A stretch of 64,000 nt of DNA from Candidatus Kapaibacterium sp. (GCA_023957315.1 JAMLHE010000009.1:1-64000), one strand, 5' to 3'. Shown: positions 1 through 10,358, counted from the first letter of the stretch. Program-made: numbers and translations. The notes: generated from the sequence alone by a model not told the origin.

Positions 1-1200
1 TGTATATCGGAAATTTAGCAAAAATAGAAGAACAACCGCTCCTATTGCCAAAATCATCCCTCGCCTTTTAGGTGTGATTTTCCCCGCAAGTACTGCGAAA
101 CAAATCCAGAAAAGGATTGATTGCGGTATCCAGAATTCCATATTTGTAGGGTCCCAAAACACAAAGAACACGGCATAAATCAGCATGAAAATTGCAAAGA
201 ATAGGTATCGTGAATTTGTCGAAAATACTCGGGCAATGCTTTTGATTTGGCTTGCAAAAACATAGAATATCGTGGCAAAAAGCGAAATTATCATTACGAA
301 ATAGAGCCAAAAATCAAATGTCCGAAAATTTCGGACAATAAAGGCATCGTCGGACAAATCTTTTTCGGCAAACAACCGAAACAACATCGAATTCAGCTGC
401 CCTTCGATAAGCAATCCATGAATGGACACTACCGAACGGATGATACCAATTAAGGGCTTTATGAAAAATTGCACTCCAAATCCCGACCACGAATTAGCTT
501 CATGATGATATAAGAAGAACCAATATGACACTTTATCAAATGTATCATAGCCCAAAATATATAATGCGATTGCATATCCGACGAACCAAACAAAATTGAA
601 AATAATCGAAAATATTATGATTTTTTTAAGATTGGACTTCAATCCAGTGAGTGCAAAATATAGAACAACAACCAGACCCATCAAAGCATGAAGTTGATGA
701 AAAAGTACCGCAATTCCACCAAATAATGCTGCCTGAATAATATCTGGAGTGCTCACTGTACGCTTTGTAATCATATAAATCGATGCAAAAACGAATACTA
801 AGGGCAGCTGATAAGTTTCGATATTGATTGCATAAAACCAATTGGCATAAGAAAATGCACATAGTAGCACTGCAATTCGAGCAGTAAATAAATTCAATCC
901 GAGATTATTCCTGAGAATAAAATAAATTATGACAAGCGTAGAAGTTGTAGCAACGGAATTGATGAAATTAACAGCAAATTGAGTAGATTGGAACCCGATA
1001 TTGGTCAGCAAATCACTTCCAAAAGTCATCGTTGGGCAGAATAACAAATGATGCGGATGAAGCACGAAATATCTTTCGAGTATCTCCCAAAAATATAATA
1101 TACTATCATGGGATAAAGAAAAAACCTTAGATGTGAATATCACATTCAGCAAAAGATACCCAATAGCAAAAAGCCATGGGAACCAATCTTTATTCTTCAT
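1..1200 (-). CDS. Polytopic integral membrane protein, partial (C-terminus outside the window)
   Basis: Reading the minus strand from the ATG at 1198-1200, the frame stays open for 400 codons and runs off the window start. The protein begins MKNKDWFPWLFAIGYLLLNV, a membrane segment. It continues with an extracytoplasmic-looking loop carrying SHDS and HPHHLLF, then at least seven more hydrophobic segments. The layout (short N-terminus, first TM, loop with an acidic residue, then many TMs) resembles GT-C type glycosyltransferases and related uncharacterised membrane proteins. No catalytic motif is decisive, so the function is not assigned. It follows the sensor-kinase locus on the same strand after a 74-bp gap. 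Confidence 0.75.
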   Translation of the reverse strand, partial: MKNKDWFPWLFAIGYLLLNVIFTSKVFSLSHDSILYFWEILERYFVLHPHHLLFCPTMTFGSDLLTNIGFQSTQFAVNFINSVATTSTLVIIYFILRNNLGLNLFTARIAVLLCAFSYANWFYAINIETYQLPLVFVFASIYMITKRTVSTPDIIQAALFGGIAVLFHQLHALMGLVVVLYFALTGLKSNLKKIIIFSIIFNFVWFVGYAIALYILGYDTFDKVSYWFFLYHHEANSWSGFGVQFFIKPLIGIIRSVVSIHGLLIEGQLNSMLFRLFAEKDLSDDAFIVRNFRTFDFWLYFVMIISLFATIFYVFASQIKSIARVFSTNSRYLFFAIFMLIYAVFFVFWDPTNMEFWIPQSILFWICFAVLAGKITPKRRGMILAIGAVVLLFLLNFRYT

Positions 1201-1274
1201 TTCCAAATCAAAATCCGCTTATATTCATCGAATAGTAATCGGAGAAACTAAATAATATTGTAAAGCTTTGGAAT

Positions 1275-4097
1275 CTATTTATGGTTAGTTTCCAAAATCG
1301 TAACAAGCAATGAAAGCAATTCTTTGCTATCAATAGGTTTGGATATATAATAATCGCATCCCGAACTCAGAATCTCGGATTTTTCGTTGCTGAAAGCAAA
1401 TGCAGTTTGCCCAATTATCGGCAAATTCGGTCGGAATTGTTTAATCAAACCCGCCGCTTCCATTCCGTCCATAATCGGCATTCTGATATCCATCAGTACC
1501 ACGCTGATGTCTTCCCGCTTTTGAGCAAAATCAACAGCAAACTCCCCATTTGAGGCGTGCAGGATTTCAAATTTATGCTCTTTGAGTATTGTTTTGAGCA
1601 ACATAAAGCTGGTGATATCATCTTCGGCAATCAATATTACGTGACTTGATTTAATTGCATCTTTACCGACCTCATATATTGGTGTTTCAACTTGCCTATC
1701 GGGAATAAATGGAACTGTAAAATAAAAAGTAGTTCCTACACCCAATTCAGATTCGAGCCAAATTCTGCCACCCATCAATTCAACGAGACCTCTGCAGATG
1801 GACAATCCTAAGCCCGAGCCTTCGTATGTACGGGTGGTGGTCAAATCTGCTTGTATGAATCTCTCGAAAACGCGCTCCTTGTATTCATCACTTATGCCAA
1901 TACCTGTATCTTTGATGGTGAAAAGTAATTCAGTATCAAGAACTTCGTAGCCAAATTCCACTGAACCATTGTCAGTAAATTTAATCGAATTATTAATCAA
2001 ATTTGTCAAAACTTGTTGAATTTTGACCGAGTCCGAAATAAATATACTATCGTCATCTTCCAATCCCACATGATATTTTAGTAACAAGGATTTCTCTTTA
2101 GCATGTGGAGTAAAGAAATCGAGGGAATCATAGATGATTGTATTAATCGAAAACGCATGATTTCGTATGTTCATCTGTCCGGTTTCGATTTTTGAAATGT
2201 CGAGCACATTATTGACAATTTCAATCAATCTTCTGCCACTTGCTTGAATGATTGCAGTGAACTCGTTGCGTTCCTCAGTAGAAAGTTCGTTGTCTTTAAG
2301 CAATTCCGAGAACCCGATTATTCCATTTAGTGGCGTACGGATTTCGTGTGACATATTCTGTAAGAATGCAGTCTTCAATCTATCGCTTTCTTCGGCTTTA
2401 TCACGAGCATGGATAATTTGCTCTTGCAGCATTTTAACATCGTTTATATCTTGATGAATCCCAATCATACGCAGCGGTTTGTCATCTTGGTCCCATTCAA
2501 TAATTGCCCCCACCGAATGTATCCACATCCAATCACCACTCTTTGTGCGTTGACGAGAATGGACATTATACTCGCCAATCTCACCGGCAATGTATTTGTT
2601 GTAATAATCAATCGTCGGTTTTAAATCCTCGGGATGAATTCTCTCTATCCAATTATCGTGAGATTCGACAAATTCATCAGGGTCATAGCCAAGCATAACC
2701 GCATATTCGTCATTTACAATAGCTTCACCGGTTTGTACATTTAGGTCATATAATCCCAAATTAGCAGAATATAGTGCAAGTTGGAGCCTGTCTTGTTCTT
2801 CTTTTAGCGACATTTCTGCCAACTTTCGTTTAGTAATATTTTCGTGTGCGATTACTACTTTGGAGTCTTTTTCACCGGGGAATCTCGTAACTCTTGCCAC
2901 AAACCATCTTTTTTCAGTTGGCGAATGACATGGGTATTCCATTTCATAGGATTCTAATTCGCCATTCAGTACTTTCCGGACGTTAAAGGCAAACTCTATC
3001 GCTATAACTCTTTCTTCACCCAAAGTCATATCGCAAACTTCCAAGTAATTGGAGCCTTCGGAAACATTGGCTAATATTGCATGATTTTCAACAGCGAAAT
3101 CCCGCCAAGCTTTGTTTACAGCCTCTACTTCACCGTTCGTATTGACAATAGCAATATGAGCTGAAAGCCCGTCAAGAGTATTTCGCGATAATTCCTCCGA
3201 ATCTCTTAGGGCTTGCTCAATGTCAAGCCTATTAAATGCACTTACGAGAATTTCGCCTAATAATCTCAGTAAAAGTATATCTTCGTCATGCCATTGCTTT
3301 TCGGTTTGAACGGCATCGAATCCGATAAATCCAATCAAATCACCATTGCGTTTGAGGGGGAGTACAATCACGGATTGGACACCACCCATTTCCAGAACTT
3401 CTATTTCAGCCGCATTGATACCATCCATATCTCTCAAATCTCTAATTCGAGGAATATGTACAATTTCGTTATTAGTGATTTTTTCCATCCACCAAGGAAA
3501 ATCTGCAAGCGGCATATTCTGAAACGATTCTTTTTGAGCTTCAATTCCCTCTCTGCACCATTCATTTGTGTTGGAGCATAGCTTTCGGTCTTTGGACAAC
3601 AAGAATAAATAAGAGCGGTCAACTTCATCGAGTAAGCCCACTCCTTTGAGAGTTGTATCAATCAATTCATCTATATCTTCAATTCTTGTGTTTAGGAATT
3701 TTGTTGAGACTTGAATTATGTATTGCTCGAAAAGAAGTTGTCTTCTGAGCTTCATTTCCATATTCTTTCGCTCGGTGATGTTTCTCATGATTCCAATCAC
3801 CACAACTTCACCTTCATTATCAAGCTGGACCGTGCTTACTTCGACATTTTTAATTACTCCGAGTTTTGTTTTGATTTCTGTTTCGTAAATACTTGGTATA
3901 GGGCGCCCTTCTTTTCTTGCGTTAAACCTTTCTTCTATTAAAGCCTTACTTCTGTCTGTCAAAAATACATTGTAGTCAAAATCCGGCGAAGTCACTTCTT
4001 CTCTTGAATAACCTGTAATATGGCAGAACTTATCATTTACATATTCATAGCCATGTTCACGTAAAATATAAATACCATCAAAGGCACCCTCGACCAA
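1275..4097 (-). CDS. C-terminal part of a split hybrid sensor histidine kinase (PAS-GAF-PAS-PAS-HisKA-HATPase-REC)
   Basis: This frame holds the last part of a PAS domain, a further PAS-type S-box ending in ITERK, a GAF domain (about residues 125-295), two more PAS domains, and a HisKA box with the phospho-accepting His in MSHEIRTPLNG. An HATPase_c domain (NLINNSIKFTDNG, DTGIGISDEYKERVFERF) and a C-terminal receiver follow, with the phospho-acceptor Asp in LMDIRMP and the conserved Lys in ISKPI. There is no ATG start: the first usable codon is a TTG inside the PAS core. The frame is the same as that of the upstream 4107-7448 reading frame and is separated from it only by the TGA at 4107-4109. 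I read it as the 3' half of one gene broken by a nonsense change, not as an independent gene. If translated alone it would be a soluble kinase without its sensor. Confidence 0.8.
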   Translation of the reverse strand: MVEGAFDGIYILREHGYEYVNDKFCHITGYSREEVTSPDFDYNVFLTDRSKALIEERFNARKEGRPIPSIYETEIKTKLGVIKNVEVSTVQLDNEGEVVVIGIMRNITERKNMEMKLRRQLLFEQYIIQVSTKFLNTRIEDIDELIDTTLKGVGLLDEVDRSYLFLLSKDRKLCSNTNEWCREGIEAQKESFQNMPLADFPWWMEKITNNEIVHIPRIRDLRDMDGINAAEIEVLEMGGVQSVIVLPLKRNGDLIGFIGFDAVQTEKQWHDEDILLLRLLGEILVSAFNRLDIEQALRDSEELSRNTLDGLSAHIAIVNTNGEVEAVNKAWRDFAVENHAILANVSEGSNYLEVCDMTLGEERVIAIEFAFNVRKVLNGELESYEMEYPCHSPTEKRWFVARVTRFPGEKDSKVVIAHENITKRKLAEMSLKEEQDRLQLALYSANLGLYDLNVQTGEAIVNDEYAVMLGYDPDEFVESHDNWIERIHPEDLKPTIDYYNKYIAGEIGEYNVHSRQRTKSGDWMWIHSVGAIIEWDQDDKPLRMIGIHQDINDVKMLQEQIIHARDKAEESDRLKTAFLQNMSHEIRTPLNGIIGFSELLKDNELSTEERNEFTAIIQASGRRLIEIVNNVLDISKIETGQMNIRNHAFSINTIIYDSLDFFTPHAKEKSLLLKYHVGLEDDDSIFISDSVKIQQVLTNLINNSIKFTDNGSVEFGYEVLDTELLFTIKDTGIGISDEYKERVFERFIQADLTTTRTYEGSGLGLSICRGLVELMGGRIWLESELGVGTTFYFTVPFIPDRQVETPIYEVGKDAIKSSHVILIAEDDITSFMLLKTILKEHKFEILHASNGEFAVDFAQKREDISVVLMDIRMPIMDGMEAAGLIKQFRPNLPIIGQTAFAFSNEKSEILSSGCDYYISKPIDSKELLSLLVTILETNHK

Positions 4098-4106
4098 ATT
4101 GCGGAA

Positions 4107-7100
4107 TCAGGATTCGCTTTTCTCATATTCGATTTCGGCATTCTTGCGGTCGCTAATGTCTCTTGTAACGGCGAGTATTCTATCCTCACCACCAATGTCA
4201 GTATCGCGTAATGATACCTCAACCCAAAATAGCTCACCATTTTTCTTCTTAGCGTGCCATTCAAAAATCTGCGGTCCTTCGGTCTTTGCTTTAAGCACAT
4301 TTTCAAAAGCGACATTACCCGTATAGTTTCCAATACCGGAACTTCTATCGGTTATTGTGGTTTTCAGTATATCCTCTACCGAATCATATCCGTACATATT
4401 TACCATAGTTTCGTTAGCATCAATCAAATGTCCGGTATTGGCATCATAAATGAAAATAGCTTCGCTTGTAGAATTAAATATTTCACGGTAGTTTCTTTCG
4501 CTCTTTTCAAGAGCTAACAATGATTTCTTTCTATCAGTGACATCCGTAAATATTACTGAAAAACGATTTGGCTGAGGACTATAAGCTCTGACTTCGTAAT
4601 ATTTATCTAACTCTGCCGAATAATCTTCAAAATGTATGGGTTTGCCGGTTTTTACAACTTCACCATAAGTATCAATCCAATATTGTTCTGTGTTAGGCAA
4701 GACTTCGAAGACTGTTTTATTAATAATGTCATCACGTTTCAATCCCGTCAGCTTTTCAAATCCGGGATTTACATCAATAAATCTGTAATTCACCATTTTG
4801 CCACTCTCGTCAAAGATTGCTTCGTGGATTGCCAAGCCCTGTTCCATTTGTTCGATTAACAAACGGTATCGTTCCTCGCTTTCGCGAATTTTCTTTTCAG
4901 CCTTTTTTCGTTCGCTAATGTCACGCATTATCACTTGAATAGCTTTGTTGCCTTTCAATTCAAATGGGGCAGCAGTAACTTCGACAGCTACTTGTTTTCC
5001 TTTGAGACTTATGATTATTTCTTCAATCAATTCTACCGGCTTATAATCAGCTAACATTGTCTGAATTCTATGATTTATAATCTCATGATAATCGAGATGG
5101 AAAATCTCATAAGGTGACTTGCCAATGATTTGTTCTGCCGAATCTGCTTCTAATATTTTTAAGCATGATGGATTGGCATAAACTATGCTGTTGGATTGAT
5201 TGATGAAAATTGCATCGGTAGAAAGCTCTATTAGGTTTCTATATTTTTCCTCGCTTTCGCGAATTTCACGTCGCGATTTGTAAGTTTCAGTTACGTCGGA
5301 AAATACTACAACAGCACCACGAATAATGCCATCATAATCCCTAATCGGAGCGGCACTGTCGGATATATTGCGTTCAGTGCCATCTTTTGAAATTAATAAT
5401 GTCTTGTTTGAAAGTCCCACGATGGCTTTAGTTAAAAAGACTTGGTCAACCGGACATTCGACAGGCTCTAATGTTTCGGCATGTAATATTTTGAAGACTT
5501 CCTTGAATGGTCTGCCAATTGCATCCTCAATCTCCCAACCGGTTAATTTGGCTCCTATTGGGTTGATTCCCTTGATGATACCCTTGCTATCAGTCGAAAT
5601 TACACCATCGCCAATGGAATTCAGTGTAATGGTAAGGTTTTCCTCGCTTTCACGCAATGCCAATTCAATCATTTTCAGGTCTGTAATGTCTTGGAAGGAC
5701 CCGCTCATTCTTACTACTTTTCCTTCTCTAAAAGTAGGATGACCGATTGTCCTGACCCATTTTCTAATGCCCTTTGCACTAATAATTTCAAGGTCCAAAT
5801 CGTAAGGTTTACCTAATTCAATTGCCTCTTTAATCGCGTTTTCTATAATTGGACGAGAATCTTCGGTATAATATTTAAGTCCAATTTGCACATTAGTATT
5901 ATCTGCCGGGTCGAGGTCGTGAATCAGAGCCGTTTCATCTGTCCAAGAGCCTTCTAAAGTTAAAGCATCAAATTCCCAACCGCCGACTTTGGCAATATTT
6001 TCAGTTTTACGCAGCATTTTCTCATTCTTTTCGAGAGCCTTTTGCATACACCTTTCTTCGGTTTGGTCGCGGAAAACGAGTACAACCCCTGATATTTTAT
6101 CTTCCAAATCTCTTACCGGAGCACCACTATCGGCAATTGGAATCTCTCTGCCGTCACGAGAAATCAGCAAAGTATGATTAGCGAGCCCGACAATTTGCCC
6201 TTCTCTCAGAACAATTTCTACAGGATTTTCAACGGTCTCATTAGTATCTTCATTCACTATTACAAATACTTCGTCTAATTTTTTCCCTTTTGCTTCATCT
6301 TCAGTCCAACCTGTAAGCTCCTCTGCAATTGCATTCATTACCTGAACATTGCCTTTATCATCTGTTGTTATGACTCCATCGCCAATGCTATACAATGTAG
6401 TACGGAATTCGAGCTTGGACCTGAATACTTCTCGTTCTTTAGCTATAATATTGCCCAGATAATTCTTCTGATAATTTGCCGCAACAAATGCAGCACCGGT
6501 GAATATAAAGAAGATTAGAAATATAGTAAACACAGTGAGATATCTCGTACGGGCGTAAAAATCTTCGAAAACCTCGTCTTTGTCAATCTTTGCAATCATG
6601 TACCATGCCGTTCCGGGAACGGGAGTTATATATGACAGAACCTTTTCGTTTCTATAATCAATTCCCTCGAATAAACCGTAATAGCCCTTAACTGCTTTTA
6701 CCGCCGGTAGCGTAGTCATGCTTAAAGGTATTTTAAGGCTAAGATTTTTATTTTCACTATGGTTTAAATCATTCAGAAACAAAACGCTATCGCCTTCACG
6801 ACGCACGAGTATAGTCTCGGAAGTTTCACTAATTGTGGGCCAACGCTTGATTAGTGGATATAAGAAATTATTTGGGTTTACACGAAAGACAAGTGCAGCA
6901 AATATTTTGTTTTGCTCGTCGGTCAGTGGTGTGATGATATCATAATGTACTGCATCATGAGTTGGGCAATAATAAAAATCAGTAAATGTGATTTCGCCAT
7001 TTTCCATAGCTTTTGAAGCAAATGAACTTGTAATCTTGTCAATTTCGTCATCAAAATTCTCAACAGACAAAATAATTTTCCCGTCTTTATTTAACAGAAA

Positions 7101-7448
7101 AATATTCTCATAATGATAATTTTCAAGTGCGGGTTGTAAACGAGTGATTATATTTGCTCTTAACTCACTATTTGAAGTGTCATTCAAGAAAGCTTTTACC
7201 CGAGATTTATAAAAAGGGGATTTGACTACAACAATTGCGTCGCCTGTCCGTTCTTTAAGCCACATTTCAATTTGGCTGAGCTTCATTTCGGCAATCGCTT
7301 TGATATCTTTAGAGCTTTCATTAAAAGCAGCTCGCTTTTCAAATTGGTAGAACAAATATGCTCCTATCAATATCAACAGGCTCAAAATTGATGCTAAACT
7401 TATCAGCATCCTTTTGTTGAAGAAACCATTTTTCGGTTCTAACGACAT
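4107..7448 (-). CDS. N-terminal part of a split hybrid sensor kinase: membrane sensor plus six PAS domains
   Basis: The ATG at 7448 opens a frame with a TM helix (about residues 14-34), a roughly 265-residue extracytoplasmic Cache-like sensor region, and a second TM (about 303-326). Six tandem PAS domains follow (from about residue 350 to the end), each closed by a DITERK/DISERKKAE-type linker. Two of them are near copies of each other, sharing SIGDGVI, ELTGW/KLTGW and TLLISRDG/TLLISKDG, which suggests internal duplication. The frame ends in EKSES followed by TGA. Family linkers normally continue into FRNL, and FRNLVEG is exactly what the same frame encodes after the stop. As it stands the product would be a sensor without a kinase. 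Confidence 0.8.
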   Translation of the reverse strand: MSLEPKNGFFNKRMLISLASILSLLILIGAYLFYQFEKRAAFNESSKDIKAIAEMKLSQIEMWLKERTGDAIVVVKSPFYKSRVKAFLNDTSNSELRANIITRLQPALENYHYENIFLLNKDGKIILSVENFDDEIDKITSSFASKAMENGEITFTDFYYCPTHDAVHYDIITPLTDEQNKIFAALVFRVNPNNFLYPLIKRWPTISETSETILVRREGDSVLFLNDLNHSENKNLSLKIPLSMTTLPAVKAVKGYYGLFEGIDYRNEKVLSYITPVPGTAWYMIAKIDKDEVFEDFYARTRYLTVFTIFLIFFIFTGAAFVAANYQKNYLGNIIAKEREVFRSKLEFRTTLYSIGDGVITTDDKGNVQVMNAIAEELTGWTEDEAKGKKLDEVFVIVNEDTNETVENPVEIVLREGQIVGLANHTLLISRDGREIPIADSGAPVRDLEDKISGVVLVFRDQTEERCMQKALEKNEKMLRKTENIAKVGGWEFDALTLEGSWTDETALIHDLDPADNTNVQIGLKYYTEDSRPIIENAIKEAIELGKPYDLDLEIISAKGIRKWVRTIGHPTFREGKVVRMSGSFQDITDLKMIELALRESEENLTITLNSIGDGVISTDSKGIIKGINPIGAKLTGWEIEDAIGRPFKEVFKILHAETLEPVECPVDQVFLTKAIVGLSNKTLLISKDGTERNISDSAAPIRDYDGIIRGAVVVFSDVTETYKSRREIRESEEKYRNLIELSTDAIFINQSNSIVYANPSCLKILEADSAEQIIGKSPYEIFHLDYHEIINHRIQTMLADYKPVELIEEIIISLKGKQVAVEVTAAPFELKGNKAIQVIMRDISERKKAEKKIRESEERYRLLIEQMEQGLAIHEAIFDESGKMVNYRFIDVNPGFEKLTGLKRDDIINKTVFEVLPNTEQYWIDTYGEVVKTGKPIHFEDYSAELDKYYEVRAYSPQPNRFSVIFTDVTDRKKSLLALEKSERNYREIFNSTSEAIFIYDANTGHLIDANETMVNMYGYDSVEDILKTTITDRSSGIGNYTGNVAFENVLKAKTEGPQIFEWHAKKKNGELFWVEVSLRDTDIGGEDRILAVTRDISDRKNAEIEYEKSES

Positions 7449-7512
7449 TATATGTACCTAAATATTCAAAAAGCTAACTTCTAAATTACATAAAAAAATC
7501 TGATATACCAAA

Positions 7513-7547
7513 TGAAAAAAAATCCAATTAATATACTAATTGGATTT
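7513..7547 (-). terminator. Rho-independent terminator of the 7593-8771 gene
   Basis: There is an 11-bp perfect stem (AAATCCAATTA pairing with TAATTGGATTT) with a 6-nt loop. Read on the minus strand it is followed by a run of eight T. It lies 46 bp past the stop codon of the T9SS protein gene. Confidence 0.7.
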
Positions 7548-7592
7548 AATGAAAAAATATTAACTATTGATGCCAAATAATTTGCATTTATA

Positions 7593-8771
7593 TTACCCAC
7601 TAATGAGTTTGCCTGCTGTCATAATTTGCCCGTTAGCATTTCTGATTGAGAAATTAATTATTCCCACAGCCGAATTTTCTAAATTAATAATTTTGGTAAT
7701 TTCGCCGATTTCATCTGTAATTTGAACTACTTGTAGATTTTTGCCTAAATTGTCAAATACTTCAATAGTCCATGTTTGCGAATCTGTCTTGTCGAATTGG
7801 ATACTAAATTGGTTAAACACGGGATTTGGGAATACTTTTGCTTCAATCGGAAATAAAGTTTGAGCTTCTGAAACTGATGCGATGCTTGAAACATCGGTGG
7901 ACATTGAACTGCTTGTAAAAGTTTCGGTGTCATTGCTGTATCTCATGCCCAAAACTGAACGGGGCAAACCTTTTGCAAAAAACCTGTAATTTGTGTAACT
8001 ATAAACTCGTCCTTGTGTCAATCCGAATGCATCTGTCAACATCTCAGCAGCAAGTTGTCCGTTTAGGTAATAGTTATCGTCGAAAATCTCTGTATTTTTT
8101 ACTAATAATGCCTCAACACTAATTGGGTCGCCACCGTTAGGATTGGGTACTATCAAAGTTCCCCAACCTGCAACTTCCCATTCAGTTTGCCATTCTTGAC
8201 GATTATATCCGGGCACCTTATCAATACCATAGGCTTGTACAGTTAATTCAAAATCTACGGTAAGTTCAAAATCCGATTCCATTTTCAAGCCATATGTCAT
8301 CGGGAATTTCAATGACCATACAGGTTGAGCATAAACATCAGTATTACCGACAAGTACAATAGAATCCATTGAATTACCGGTCACGCCACTTAATTCTGAA
8401 GTCGTATAACCAAGTTTTCTCCCTAAAGTTACATAACGTTCGTCATTCAATTGATACCAAAATGTGATTTCTTGAAAATCACCGAATGGACTTTGTCCGG
8501 ACATATTATAATAATTTGCACCCTCAAATTCACTATCAGTGCCCGCTTCTAATATGCCCTCTGCATATTGGAAACCCAATTCAATTTCTGAATAATCCCA
8601 AGTTTGATTCTCGCCTTCGGTCGGCAGTGTCAAACTACCTTCCCATACCTGAGTAGAATTATATCCTACGCTTGGATTAAACGTAAAGTCGGCACGATTG
8701 ATTGTGATTTGAGCATTGGCAGACAATGCAAAGATTAATAAAAAGGCAATAAATAGTACAAAACTTTTCAT
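7593..8771 (-). CDS. Secreted protein with type IX secretion sorting domain
   Basis: The 392-residue product starts with a signal peptide (MKSFVLFIAFLLIFALSANA, cleavage before QITI). The body is a beta-rich region of unknown family containing NPSVGYNSTQVWEG and a repeated FELTV stretch. The last ~80 residues form a type A Por/T9SS sorting domain: FPNPVFNQFSIQF, then EVFDNLGK, and a terminal segment with NANGQIMTAGKLISG. It should cross the inner membrane by Sec and the outer membrane by T9SS. GGAG lies just upstream of the ATG, and a Bacteroidota-type promoter and a terminator bracket it as a single-gene unit. The biological role is unknown. Confidence 0.85.
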   Translation of the reverse strand: MKSFVLFIAFLLIFALSANAQITINRADFTFNPSVGYNSTQVWEGSLTLPTEGENQTWDYSEIELGFQYAEGILEAGTDSEFEGANYYNMSGQSPFGDFQEITFWYQLNDERYVTLGRKLGYTTSELSGVTGNSMDSIVLVGNTDVYAQPVWSLKFPMTYGLKMESDFELTVDFELTVQAYGIDKVPGYNRQEWQTEWEVAGWGTLIVPNPNGGDPISVEALLVKNTEIFDDNYYLNGQLAAEMLTDAFGLTQGRVYSYTNYRFFAKGLPRSVLGMRYSNDTETFTSSSMSTDVSSIASVSEAQTLFPIEAKVFPNPVFNQFSIQFDKTDSQTWTIEVFDNLGKNLQVVQITDEIGEITKIINLENSAVGIINFSIRNANGQIMTAGKLISG

Positions 8772-8801
8772 AAATTACTCCAAATAAACAATTAATAATA
8801 G

Positions 8802-8834
8802 CAAATATAATAAAAATATTCATTTGTTTACAAA
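8802..8834 (-). promoter_or_regulatory. Bacteroidota-type promoter for the 7593-8771 gene
   Basis: On the minus strand there is TTTG (8834-8831), a 21-bp spacer and TATATTTG (8809-8802), matching the TTTG/TAnnTTTG consensus of the Bacteroidota primary sigma factor. The ATG lies 30 nt downstream. Confidence 0.45.
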
Positions 8835-8919
8835 ATTATTTCACACAATATTAACAATTATCTTAGGCTTTCCGAAGAAAAGTCTATACATGTCCTTAAC
8901 TTTTAGTAACTGTGAAAAT

Positions 8920-10209
8920 TTAATGCACTTCTATCACAGTGTATACTCCTGACGCTTTATTGGTGAGGCTTATGAAAATTGAATCCACAATTTCATCTGC
9001 CGCAGACACAATTTCGATTACATAGTCGTTGCCATCATACTCAAAAAATTGATTCCATGACTGCCCACCATCAGACGAATACATTATTAAGCCTTTTGTA
9101 TGATTGAAATTGCCCAAATCGGCAATAAATGCCCAAATTTCGACACCGGTTCCGCCATTTTTAGTTATTAAATGACTAATTGCATTCCTTCGGTAAGGGT
9201 TAGGGAGAACTTGATATGAAAAATTGTAGGAATCATCGCTTCGAATCATAAAATTTGTTCCTCCCAAATAATCCGACCCGAAGAATACAGAATTGTCAAA
9301 TTCTACAACAGAAGTGTGCCCACCCATACCTACATGATGTTTATTAATTGTCCGCCATCCATCATCGCCTGATTTTCGGGAAATGGATTCGAGGTCTTGT
9401 AATGTATCGTTAAAACGCAATCTTTTGTGATTATCGCCATCAGTAAGGCATAGTTTATTCAAATTTTTAAGATATTTAACAAGGTGAACATGTTTGTTTA
9501 CGTCATCTTTAATCAAGAAATCAGTCGCTTTCCAAGTTAAGCCATTGTCGCGACTTATGTACAAATATGCCAGACTAACCCATCTGCCATTTTCCCACAA
9601 AACACCATATTCGGACACAATCAAAGTGCCGTCAGGAAGTTCTGTCATACCACAATTATTTCGGAAGTAACTGAGCCGGAATGCGAAATCTACGACTTTG
9701 ACGAATTCGGAATTCACCGTTCCGCGATAGACATATCCGAAAGTGCAAACATAGATTATATTTTCGGAGGATACAAAGACGGACATGATTTCACCATCAA
9801 ATTTTGCAAAGTGAGCAATCGTGCCGTTTTCACGGTCAACTACGCTGATTTGATTTTTTGATTCAATTAGAGCGCCAACTAACAAATTTCCTTTGTGAAA
9901 TACTTTCCACCACTTATAAACGGAGTATTTCGCTTTTTTTCGAGTATTAGAATTTTCAATTAAATCATCGAGAGAGCTTTCCAAAACTTCAAGTTCATAT
10001 GAGCTTTGTTTAGACAATTTCAGATATTTCGATTTCCCGAACAATCCAAGTTGATGCTTCATTTCCCAAAACATAAAGGAAGTCAATTCTTCAGTCTTGC
10101 CGCTTCGGATTACGTCCCGTATGAATCTCGGGAGCATTAAAAGTGCTTTGCCCAATGATGCCAAATTCCTTTGTTTGAACAAATCTTTATAACTTTCTGT
10201 CAAATACAT
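8920..10209 (-). CDS. BNR/Asp-box beta-propeller (sialidase-fold) protein without signal peptide
   Basis: The 429-residue product has an N-terminal ~120 residues that are helical and charged, then a region of short beta repeats. Asp-box motifs are visible as YISRDNGLTWKAT and MYSSDGGQSWNQF, with weaker copies such as MIRSDDSYNFSYQ. This is the repeat signature of six-bladed sialidase-like propellers. The Arg triad and Tyr/Glu of true sialidases cannot be confirmed by eye, so hydrolase activity is not claimed. No signal peptide, lipobox or T9SS tail is seen, so it appears cytoplasmic, which is unusual for Asp-box proteins. It is a single gene. Confidence 0.75.
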   Translation of the reverse strand: MYLTESYKDLFKQRNLASLGKALLMLPRFIRDVIRSGKTEELTSFMFWEMKHQLGLFGKSKYLKLSKQSSYELEVLESSLDDLIENSNTRKKAKYSVYKWWKVFHKGNLLVGALIESKNQISVVDRENGTIAHFAKFDGEIMSVFVSSENIIYVCTFGYVYRGTVNSEFVKVVDFAFRLSYFRNNCGMTELPDGTLIVSEYGVLWENGRWVSLAYLYISRDNGLTWKATDFLIKDDVNKHVHLVKYLKNLNKLCLTDGDNHKRLRFNDTLQDLESISRKSGDDGWRTINKHHVGMGGHTSVVEFDNSVFFGSDYLGGTNFMIRSDDSYNFSYQVLPNPYRRNAISHLITKNGGTGVEIWAFIADLGNFNHTKGLIMYSSDGGQSWNQFFEYDGNDYVIEIVSAADEIVDSIFISLTNKASGVYTVIEVH

Positions 10210-10358
10210 TTATTGAACTCTTTCGGAATAGGATTGAAATTGAATATACAAAAGTACACAAATCTACAAAATTATACTCATTATTAGTATTTAAGCACTA
10301 TTGAGCATATTGAATATGTTAAAATGAAATTTTGTTCTAAGGCAACAGTTTCATTATA

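Noticed and set aside
1..862. Small ORFs at 68-310 (-), 247-453 (+) and 626-862 (-)
   Set aside because: They lie inside the uninterrupted 400-codon membrane-protein frame on the minus strand.
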